From IMG/VR virus record IMGVR_UViG_3300025131_000190, positions 1 through 35,620 of that record: a DNA stretch of 35,620 nt. One strand, written 5' to 3'. A program made the translations under genes and the position numbers. The stretch comes from a virus. This document shows, in pieces, positions 28,969 through 35,620 of this stretch (positions are counted from its first letter, which is position 1; every line of letters starts with the position of its first letter). The notes beneath the pieces were generated by a model. It searched no databases. It saw only the letters and a list, made by a program, of their open reading frames with translations, and was not told the origin of the DNA.

Positions 28969-29207
28969 TGTTACAGGAAACAATATGTATAGTTTTTATA
29001 ATTGCTTTTATGGCATGGGAGACAGAAAGATTCAAACCCAAGCCATATTCACTTGGAAACGGAGATACATTGATGGTTAGGACTAGGGGTTATGGATTTT
29101 GCCCTCCTAACTGTGATGTAGATCACTTTCACGTAGGACACAAGAAAGGATATGATTGTGAAGATATGACATGCAATCACATAATATATGAAGAAAGACT
29201 TAACTAG
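28968..29207 (+). CDS. Cys/His-rich small protein with N-terminal membrane segment, 79 residues
   Basis: The start is GTG at 28968, overlapping the previous stop. The N-terminus (MLQETICIVFIIAFMAW) is hydrophobic, possibly a signal or anchor. The rest has CPPNCDVDHFHVGHKKGYDC and CEDMTCNH, a metal-binding or disulfide layout. Similar small proteins with C-P-x-x-C and H-x-H occur beside lysis genes in marine phages. A spanin-like role is possible but unproven. Confidence 0.6.
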   Translation: MLQETICIVFIIAFMAWETERFKPKPYSLGNGDTLMVRTRGYGFCPPNCDVDHFHVGHKKGYDCEDMTCNHIIYEERLN

Positions 29208-29334
29208 ACTATTAACATTAATACTTTTGGGCGGAATAGCTTATATGGTTTATATAATGCTAGCAGATGTACAATATTTAACAAAATTAATGCATTCATA
29301 CATTTCAATGATAATGGAGTATTCACGTCACTAA
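29188..29334 (+). CDS. Small membrane protein, 48 residues (lysis-cassette candidate)
   Basis: It starts within the end of the previous gene and ends in a TAATG overlap with the next. After MKKDLTR comes a membrane segment (LLTLILLGGIAYMVYIMLA), then an amphipathic part (DVQYLTKLMHSYISMIM). This is a short single-span protein with a positive N-terminus, consistent with a small holin, antiholin or spanin part. Confidence 0.5.
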   Translation: MKKDLTRLLTLILLGGIAYMVYIMLADVQYLTKLMHSYISMIMEYSRH

Positions 29335-29474
29335 TGGAATTTATACAAGAATATTGGCCACAGCTTGGTGCTTTACTGGCAGTTATAGTGACTTTTATAA
29401 CTATGAAGGTCGATATAAGTGTTCTGAAGGAGAAAGTACAGACTTTGTTCCACCTTATAAATAAAGACAAATAG
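29334..29474 (+). CDS. Small membrane protein with coiled C-terminus, 46 residues
   Basis: It starts in the TAATG overlap. One membrane segment (WPQLGALLAVIVTFITMKV) is followed by an amphipathic helix (ISVLKEKVQTLFHLINKDK). The pattern of one span plus LKEKVxxLF is common in phage proteins next to terminase or lysis genes, sometimes annotated as holin or XhlA-like. Its stop is two bases before the large terminase TTG start, so translation is likely coupled. Confidence 0.58.
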   Translation: MEFIQEYWPQLGALLAVIVTFITMKVDISVLKEKVQTLFHLINKDK

Positions 29475-29476
29475 AT

Positions 29477-31039
29477 TTGGCAAACTTAAATCTACATGGA
29501 GATGTTTCACGCAATGAAAAACTTCTACATGATGCTTATACTAATTTAATACTTTTTGGGAAGTTATTCTCTCCTCAAGACTTCCTCGCTTCTGCTACAC
29601 CAGATTTTCATGTAGATGTGGGGAAGTTACTTTTAGATAAGAATGCTCAGCAGTTAGCACTCGTTCTACCACGTGACCACGCCAAGTCAACTCTCGCAGC
29701 AACAGCAGTTCTCCATCGTTTCCTATTTGCCACCAAAGATAAGCCAGAATTTATCTGTTGGATAGGAGAAGCACAAGATCAGGCAATAGATAACCTAAAT
29801 TGGATGCAGGCTCATATTGAAGCTAATCCAGCAATACATTATTACTTTGGTGATCTACAGGGGAACAAATGGACAAAAGCCGAGTTTACTCTCACTAATG
29901 GCTGTAGAATGATTGCTAAGGGTGCTACACAGCGACTTCGGGGAAAAAAGCAGTTATCAACAAGATTTACAGGAATGATCCTTGATGACTTCGAATCAGA
30001 GCTAAATACGAAAACTCCAGAGGCAAGACAACAAATAAAGAATTGGGTAACGGCAGCAGTCTTCCCAGCCATAGATTTTGATAAAAATGGATTCTTGTGG
30101 TGCAATGGAACTATTGTTCACTGGGATTCATTTCTAAATGGAATAGTTTCGGGCTGGAGGGATGCTCGCAAGAGTGGGGAAGATTATTCTTGGGCGGTTT
30201 ATACGAAGAAGGCTATAGAAGAAGGTCAATCAATTTGGCCATCTCGTTGGCCACTCAAGAAATTAGAAGATCGTAAGCAATTCTACATTGATAGTGGGAC
30301 TCCTGCTAAGTTTTATCAGGAGTACATGAATCAGGCAAAATCGCCAGAAGATCAGATTTTTGCCGAAGAAGACATAAATGAAGCAATTTATAGAGGGAAT
30401 CTTAGGCATGAAGAAGCATCCGATAGCTGGTATATCAAATTCGATGATGGAAGCAAAGAGTACGTCAATATCTATATTGGTGTCGACCCTGCTTCATCTG
30501 TTGCTCTTAGGAACGACTTTAGTGTTATTATGGTTATTGGCGTTACTGCGGAGTACGACTACTATGTTATTGAATATTGGCGTGAGCGAGTCCTCCCAAT
30601 GGAATGTGCTGACAAGATTTTTGAAGTGGTCAAAAGGTACAGCCCTATAAGGCGTGTAAATATTGAAACAATTGCGTATCAGGAAATGCTTAGAGACTAT
30701 GTTCAAAAGAGGAGTAAGAAAGAAGGATTGTTTATTCCTGGAATTGAGAAAGGAATTAAGGGTTATACACAAAAAAAGAAGGACAGGCTTTTTGAAGGAT
30801 TACAACCAATGTTCAAGGCTGGGGCTGTTCATCTTAAAAAACTTCACCATGAGTTTATAGGTGAACTTCTTGATTTCCCAAAAGGATCGCATGATGACAC
30901 AATTGATGCGTTCTGGCTTGCAACACAGTTTGCAAGAGGAAATCCAAAGGCTGGTAAGGTTAAGAAAGAAAAACAGAGAGATGGAACTTACATGAAGGCA
31001 CGAAAGGCTTACAATTGGATAACAGGTAAGCGTACTTAA
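29477..31039 (+). CDS. terL: Terminase large subunit
   Basis: The start is TTG at 29477; the next ATG is over 100 residues in and would remove the ATPase motif. The 520-residue protein has Walker A-like LVLPRDHAKST (K70), Walker B GMILDDFES (166-174), coupling motif CNGT (209-212), and a nuclease domain with D337 in IGVDPASS, E397 in NIETIAYQ and D473/D474/D477 in SHDDTIDAF. It drives ATP-dependent DNA packaging through the portal and cuts the genome. The PRDHAKS variant of Walker A is known in marine phage terminases. Confidence 0.95.
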   Translation: MANLNLHGDVSRNEKLLHDAYTNLILFGKLFSPQDFLASATPDFHVDVGKLLLDKNAQQLALVLPRDHAKSTLAATAVLHRFLFATKDKPEFICWIGEAQDQAIDNLNWMQAHIEANPAIHYYFGDLQGNKWTKAEFTLTNGCRMIAKGATQRLRGKKQLSTRFTGMILDDFESELNTKTPEARQQIKNWVTAAVFPAIDFDKNGFLWCNGTIVHWDSFLNGIVSGWRDARKSGEDYSWAVYTKKAIEEGQSIWPSRWPLKKLEDRKQFYIDSGTPAKFYQEYMNQAKSPEDQIFAEEDINEAIYRGNLRHEEASDSWYIKFDDGSKEYVNIYIGVDPASSVALRNDFSVIMVIGVTAEYDYYVIEYWRERVLPMECADKIFEVVKRYSPIRRVNIETIAYQEMLRDYVQKRSKKEGLFIPGIEKGIKGYTQKKKDRLFEGLQPMFKAGAVHLKKLHHEFIGELLDFPKGSHDDTIDAFWLATQFARGNPKAGKVKKEKQRDGTYMKARKAYNWITGKRT

Positions 31040-31076
31040 TTTGCATAATAACTAATTATTCAGTAAATTTAACGAT

Positions 31077-33113
31077 ATGATAGAACAAGATAAAAGAGCA
31101 GAAGAGATAAAAGAGCGTTGGAATAAGTGGTTTGATGCTCGTTCAGATTGGGATGGACAAGCCAGAGAAGATATAGATTTCTATCTTGGCAACCATTTCA
31201 CAGATGCTGAGTCAGCACAGTTAGCAGAGAGAAATCAAATGGGTTTGCCCATTGATCGTCTCTATGCTGCTATTGAGCAGTTCAAAGCTATCATCACTTC
31301 AAAACCCCCAAAATTTTCTGCCGTGGGCAGAGAGGATTCTGATAATAGACTTGCGAATGTGTGGAAAACAATACTTGAATATATATGGGACAACTCTGAT
31401 GGTGATGAAGTATTCAAGCAAGTTATTCACGATTTCTCTGTTGTAGGTCTTGGTTATTTTTATGGGTACATAGACCCTGAAGATGACTATGGAAGAGGTG
31501 AGGTTAAATTTACTTATGTTGATCCGTTTCGTGTCGTTGTTGATCCTAATAGTCGGAACAAGTGGTTTGATGATGCATCTGGCATGCAATTGTCTACAGT
31601 GCTTTCAAAACAACAATTATTAGATGCATATCCTATGCTTGGTGTTCCAGATGAAAATGGGGACTCTCTCATTGATAATATTGAGGGTGCAGGAACAGAT
31701 GATGAAGATTATCCTAATTCTCAAAATACACAGACAGTTCATTCTTTCACTCCAGATATTGTAAAAGATTATGATTGGGGAGAAGGTCGTGATAAATATA
31801 GAATAATAGAAGATTTTAGAAAAGTTAAAATGCCCTTCTTTAGAGTTATTGATCTTCAGAGTGGGCAAGAGAAAGTTTTAGATAACAATGGTCTTGAAAT
31901 GCTTTTGGCGGATGAAAAAACTGCCGAGGCGTTTGATCGTGGGCTTTTTGATATTGTACAGGTACAGCAAACACGGATACAAGTTACATGTATTGTAGGG
32001 CAAGTTGTTTTATATGAGAAGGTATTGGATACAGATATATTTCCACTAGTACCTGTACCAAACATTTGGACTAATACTCCTTATCCAATGAGTGATGTTC
32101 GTAAAAACAAGGGATTTCAGAGGTTCTTGAATAAAGTAATGTCTTTAATTACATCGCATGCACAGGCATCGTCAGGCTTGAAGTTGCTAATTCCCCAGGG
32201 TTCTATACAAGATATAGAGGAACTGGAACGTGATTGGGCGAATCCCAATGCAACGATTGAATATGACGCTTCATTTGGAGAACCTCACTTCCCCTCTCCG
32301 CAACCGCTTGCTGGTTCAATACTACAGTTACCACAGATGGTGGAACATTACATTGACTTAAACATTGGAATATTTGAGATGCAGCAGGGAAATACAGAAT
32401 CAGCACCTCGCACATCATCTGGTACAATGATGATGGAAGATTTTGGACAAAGACGATCAAAATCTAAATTAAGGGACGTAGAGGCTAGTTTAAAGAGATT
32501 AGGAAAGCTTATGTATCACTTGGCTAAGTCTCACTATGATTTTAAAAAGACATTTAGAATTGCACAACCTAATAATGATATTACTGAGTATACAATAAAT
32601 AAAAAATTATATGATGATAAAACACAGGAATTACAAACAATAGAGAATAATTTAAGTGTTGGGACTTTTGATATACGTATTATTGGTAACTCTACTATGC
32701 CATCTAATAAATGGGGTGAGTGGAACGTATATATGGAAGCATATGAAAAAGGTTTAATTGATAAGGTAGAAGCCTTGAAGAAAACAGAAATATTTGATAA
32801 AGCAGGTGTACTACAAAGAACTGATGAAGTTGCAAAATTGCAACAACAATTACAAGGTGCTCAAGAACAGATTAAAAAACTTAGTGGTGATCTTCAAACA
32901 GCTCATCGTGAATCAGTTCAATCACGAAAGAGAACTGAAGTTGAGAAATTTAAAGGGAAACTTAAAGAACAAGAGTATGACTCCAAAACTCAAAATAAAG
33001 TTTCTATCGACAAATTATCTAATGCGGTTAAACTCGAATCTGAGAAATTACGTTTAGTGACAGATGCAGAAAAGAAACGTAGTCAGTCTCGTAGGGGTTC
33101 TGAGAAATCGTAA
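31077..33113 (+). CDS. Portal protein (P22-like family)
   Basis: The 678-residue protein follows the large terminase. The N-terminus (EEIKERWNKWFDARSDWDGQ, DIDFYLGNHF) and the body (PIDRLYAAIEQFKAIITSKP, FSVVGLGYFYGYIDPED, VDPFRVVVDPNSRNKWFDDA) follow the P22-type portal pattern. The C-terminal 110 residues form a long coiled-coil (LQQQLQGAQEQIKKLSGDLQ) like the barrel end of such portals. It forms the dodecameric DNA channel. No clear ribosome site is seen; translation may depend on the upstream gene. Confidence 0.9.
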   Translation: MIEQDKRAEEIKERWNKWFDARSDWDGQAREDIDFYLGNHFTDAESAQLAERNQMGLPIDRLYAAIEQFKAIITSKPPKFSAVGREDSDNRLANVWKTILEYIWDNSDGDEVFKQVIHDFSVVGLGYFYGYIDPEDDYGRGEVKFTYVDPFRVVVDPNSRNKWFDDASGMQLSTVLSKQQLLDAYPMLGVPDENGDSLIDNIEGAGTDDEDYPNSQNTQTVHSFTPDIVKDYDWGEGRDKYRIIEDFRKVKMPFFRVIDLQSGQEKVLDNNGLEMLLADEKTAEAFDRGLFDIVQVQQTRIQVTCIVGQVVLYEKVLDTDIFPLVPVPNIWTNTPYPMSDVRKNKGFQRFLNKVMSLITSHAQASSGLKLLIPQGSIQDIEELERDWANPNATIEYDASFGEPHFPSPQPLAGSILQLPQMVEHYIDLNIGIFEMQQGNTESAPRTSSGTMMMEDFGQRRSKSKLRDVEASLKRLGKLMYHLAKSHYDFKKTFRIAQPNNDITEYTINKKLYDDKTQELQTIENNLSVGTFDIRIIGNSTMPSNKWGEWNVYMEAYEKGLIDKVEALKKTEIFDKAGVLQRTDEVAKLQQQLQGAQEQIKKLSGDLQTAHRESVQSRKRTEVEKFKGKLKEQEYDSKTQNKVSIDKLSNAVKLESEKLRLVTDAEKKRSQSRRGSEKS

Positions 33114-33132
33114 AAATAAGGAGTAACTAGAA

Positions 33133-33867
33133 ATGTCAAATGAACAGGACAATACCGCTTTTACTTTCGAGAGTCAAGACAGTGGCCAACCCGAACAGGT
33201 AGAAGTAGGGCAAGATGAAGGAAACGATTCGCAAGAGAATTCTACACAGGATTGGGAGGCTCAAGCTAAGTACCACCAATCTGAGAAGGATAAACTTTAT
33301 GCGGAAAATCAAGAGCTTAAACAATACGAGAAGGTTGGTAAATTCTTGGAATCACGTCCAGACTTGGTGAAAAACCTTATGTCTGAAGTAGGTGGTCAGC
33401 CAAATGCTCAACCAGAGCGTGTCACGTTAAAGCAAGATGAGTTCGATCCTTGGGAAGCCTATAATGACCCATCATCAGCATCTTATAAATTTAGGATGCA
33501 AGAGATGCAGGAAACCATAAATGGTGCAGTAGATCAAGCTGTTGGTGGAATTAAAGCACAGCAAGGAAGAACAACGCTTCATTCTGAGTTAATCGCTAAA
33601 GGATTAAATGAGGATGAAGTTAATAGTTTTTTCGAGTTTGCTGATAAACATCCATCAGAGTATGGTTTAGACAATGTACTTAAAATGTGGCAAGCTGTAA
33701 CTCAGTCTCCAGAGACTTCAAAAGAGAATCCTTTAGATCAGATTCGTCAAAATCAGAGTAATCTTACATCGGCTGGTGTCCTTCAAGGTCAACAACCATC
33801 AAGAAAATCTGATGACGATAAGATGTGGGAAGCTGTGAAGAATGCTGGAGAAAAAAACATATGGTAA
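33133..33867 (+). CDS. Putative scaffold protein
   Basis: A ribosome site (aaggagtaactagaa) precedes the ATG. The 244-residue protein is acidic and rich in Q, E, D, S and N, with a disordered start (ESQDSGQPEQVEVGQDEGND), a central coiled-coil (YHQSEKDKLYAENQELKQYE) and a short helical C-terminal part (SDDDKMWEAVKNAGEKNIW). Between portal and major capsid genes this is the usual place and composition of a scaffold that guides capsid assembly. Confidence 0.8.
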   Translation: MSNEQDNTAFTFESQDSGQPEQVEVGQDEGNDSQENSTQDWEAQAKYHQSEKDKLYAENQELKQYEKVGKFLESRPDLVKNLMSEVGGQPNAQPERVTLKQDEFDPWEAYNDPSSASYKFRMQEMQETINGAVDQAVGGIKAQQGRTTLHSELIAKGLNEDEVNSFFEFADKHPSEYGLDNVLKMWQAVTQSPETSKENPLDQIRQNQSNLTSAGVLQGQQPSRKSDDDKMWEAVKNAGEKNIW

Positions 33868-33895
33868 TTAACAAATAAAATAAAGGAGTTTTAAA

Positions 33896-35341
33896 ATGGC
33901 TATTAATACTGGTACATTAAAAACTTCAGGTGTAGGTGGCTCAGCAACTGAGTATACTCATGGAACAGCTCCATTAGATACCGTTGCCAATATAGGTCAA
34001 TTTGCCGATAAAAGGCGAATACATGACTTTGGTGACAGAGTTGCAGAACTTGCTCCTGAAGAATCTCCATTTTTTGTTTACCTAAGTAAAGTAGCAAAAC
34101 GACCAACAAATGATCCCGTTTTCCGTTTCTTGGAAAATAGATCAAAGATTGACTGGACAAGTCGTAATTTCAAATTATCAGCAGCCATTAATGGTGGAAG
34201 TGCAGTTACAGCAGGTACAAGCTATGGTGTTAGCGTATCTGATGCTGACACTCCCGCTAATTCTATTGACTGGCTGATTAAAGGAATGGTTATTGCGATT
34301 GAAACAGTTGATGATACAAATGGCAAGGCGTATATGACAGTTCGTATCGAAGATACTCCTGTAGATGCTGGAACTAGCACGACTTTCACTGGTAGAGTGA
34401 TTGCAACGTCAAGTTCCTCCATCACAGGATATGCTGTGGGTAGTGATAACGCTCCTTGTACGGTTGTTGGTACTGCTTTTGAAGAAGGGTCTGGTTCTCC
34501 TGATACATGGTCAAGTCAGCTTGATGATGAATTTGGTTACACACAAATCTTTAAAACAGCAGCTGAGATGACAAACTCAGCTATTGCTACTAATTATCGT
34601 GGGTATGCAAATGAATGGCAAAGAATATGGAATCTTAAATTAAGAGAACATAAAGTAGATATTGAGCGAGCAATGTTGTTCGGTCAAAAAGCTCGAAGAG
34701 GCGGTATAGCTTATTCTGAGGGTCTCATTGGAATGATTGTTGCAAATGCGGGTGCTGCTACTGGCGGTACAAGTGCACTTTCATATTCCTCTGGTACACC
34801 TTACTATAGGACTGTAACAACTACTGAGTTTAGCTATGATCTGTTCCTTAGTGACTTCGAGGTTCTATTCGATCCCGCTAGGGGTGGTTCTAACGATAAG
34901 CTTGCTTTGGCAAGTCTTCCAGTAATAACAATGTTTAATAAATTAGGTGCAGGAGCTACCTTCGGGCATGCTGCTACATCCTCATTTTTAGACAATACAT
35001 TACAGGGTTCGACAGATGCAGGTTCATATAATATTGATTTTGGAAAGCAAACAGGTTCTTTTGGACATAAGATCATGAGAGTTGATACTGTCCATGGTTC
35101 TCTTGCTTTGATTAAAGAACCTCTATTTAGAGGTTTTGCAAATTCAATGTTAGCACTTGTTGATATGTCGAAGATCGCTTACCGTCCACTGGTTGGTAAC
35201 GGTCTCAATAGAGACACTTCAATAACTACAAACGTACAACAGGCTGATGAAGACTTACGTAAAGACATGATTCTAACTGAAGCAGGTCTTGAAGTAGCTC
35301 TTCCTGAAAGTCATATGTTGTATAACTTTGAAGGAGTGTAA
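33896..35341 (+). CDS. Major capsid protein
   Basis: A strong ribosome site (aaaggagttttaaa) precedes the ATG; 481 residues. The N-terminal segment RIHDFGDRVAELAPEESPFF then VYLSKVAKRPTNDPVFRFLE matches major capsid proteins of marine podovirus-like phages, with an HK97-type fold expected. The segment DADTPANSIDWLIKGMVIAI onward is a likely beta insertion domain. The C-terminal half has RAMLFGQKARRGGIAYSEGL and HAATSSFLDNTLQGSTDAG. Abundant expression is suggested by its strong ribosome site. Confidence 0.9.
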   Translation: MAINTGTLKTSGVGGSATEYTHGTAPLDTVANIGQFADKRRIHDFGDRVAELAPEESPFFVYLSKVAKRPTNDPVFRFLENRSKIDWTSRNFKLSAAINGGSAVTAGTSYGVSVSDADTPANSIDWLIKGMVIAIETVDDTNGKAYMTVRIEDTPVDAGTSTTFTGRVIATSSSSITGYAVGSDNAPCTVVGTAFEEGSGSPDTWSSQLDDEFGYTQIFKTAAEMTNSAIATNYRGYANEWQRIWNLKLREHKVDIERAMLFGQKARRGGIAYSEGLIGMIVANAGAATGGTSALSYSSGTPYYRTVTTTEFSYDLFLSDFEVLFDPARGGSNDKLALASLPVITMFNKLGAGATFGHAATSSFLDNTLQGSTDAGSYNIDFGKQTGSFGHKIMRVDTVHGSLALIKEPLFRGFANSMLALVDMSKIAYRPLVGNGLNRDTSITTNVQQADEDLRKDMILTEAGLEVALPESHMLYNFEGV

Positions 35342-35344
35342 GCT

Positions 35345-35620
35345 ATGAGAAGTGATGTATTAAATAGTAATAGTGGAAGCTATGGAGAGCAGTATAGAGA
35401 GTATAAAATCAAATCTGTTACTGCTGATGTTACCTTAGTTGCTGCTGATTCAGGAAAACTTATTCTTGTTAATCCAGCTGCTGAGACAACTATAACTCTT
35501 CCAAATATTAGCTTAGCAGGTTGGTATTGCACTGTAATATTAACAGAAGGTATTGCTGCTACTGATGGTTCGATGGATCAGGTAGTCAATGTTGATATGG
35601 GAAGTGGGGCTAATCTAATA
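35345..35620 (+). CDS. Virion protein, N-terminal part (cut by window end)
   Basis: The ATG at 35345 follows ggagtgtaagct, and the frame is open to the last base (92 codons). The N-terminus (MRSDVLNSNSGSYGEQYREY) leads into DVTLVAADSGKLILVNPAAE then TTITLPNISLAGWYCTVIL, a short beta domain often found in capsid decoration or fibre proteins (VTLxAADSGK...ITLP). It is the first gene after the major capsid protein, so a head decoration role is likely. If the window ends are joined, the frame continues into the ORF at base 1. Confidence 0.75.
   Translation, partial: MRSDVLNSNSGSYGEQYREYKIKSVTADVTLVAADSGKLILVNPAAETTITLPNISLAGWYCTVILTEGIAATDGSMDQVVNVDMGSGANLI

Overview
The window is a segment of a tailed double-stranded DNA phage genome, AT-rich and tightly packed. 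No bacterial housekeeping genes, tRNAs, rRNAs, transposases or CRISPR arrays were seen. The protein types (a virion protein ending in a GQIWV-like / LMFTDDNGT motif, Gly-rich virion proteins ending in GGxxP motifs, a giant polyvalent protein, the M15 endolysin, and small zinc-ribbon and MAQFRAEI proteins) resemble those of uncultured marine or aquatic phages. The host cannot be named from the sequence. Large internal virion proteins and a P22-like portal suggest a podovirus-like particle, but no tail-tube or adaptor genes lie in the window.

Layout. (1) 1-11215, plus strand: virion genes, namely the C-terminus of a fibre-like protein, three Gly/Ala-rich or coiled-coil virion proteins, and a 2157-residue giant protein with a tyrosine-recombinase-like region followed by an HEVAHH metallopeptidase motif. 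(2) 25780-11212, minus strand: a long early/middle operon. It starts with a terminator-flanked 144-residue gene, continues through about 15 small proteins (many with zinc knuckles), an RNA polymerase alpha-CTD-like protein, a ParB-like protein, a ribbon-helix-helix protein, a Cas4/RecB-like nuclease, a DUF1071 annealing protein, an SSB-like protein, a 36-residue HTH protein and an AbrB-like protein, and ends with a DNA methyltransferase, DnaB-type helicase, RuvC-like resolvase and PD-(D/E)XK-like nuclease. (3) 26033-27009, plus strand: a short divergent early operon with an unusual GCGG word bias, closed by a strong terminator near 27117-27143. (4) 27010-27458: a non-coding region with repeats and inverted repeats. 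(5) 27459-35620, plus strand: small terminase, zinc ribbon, M15 endolysin, four tiny membrane or Cys-rich proteins, large terminase, portal, scaffold, major capsid protein, and a gene cut by the window end.

Working model: the divergent region at 25.8-26.0 kb drives both early operons. The minus operon supplies recombination-dependent replication (helicase, SSB, annealing protein, Cas4-like nuclease, resolvase) without a recognisable DNA polymerase, so host polymerase is presumably used. Several small DNA-binding proteins, including the alpha-CTD-like protein, may redirect host transcription. Stem-loops and two possible multi-branched RNAs lie in the few non-coding gaps of the minus operon and may act as leaders, processing sites or small RNAs. 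The plus-strand late block packages, builds and releases virions.

The last ORF (35345-35620) is open at the right edge and the first (1-450) is open at the left edge, and the two are in the same frame if the ends are joined. This would fit a circularly permuted contig, but the absence of recognisable tail-tube genes argues for missing sequence.
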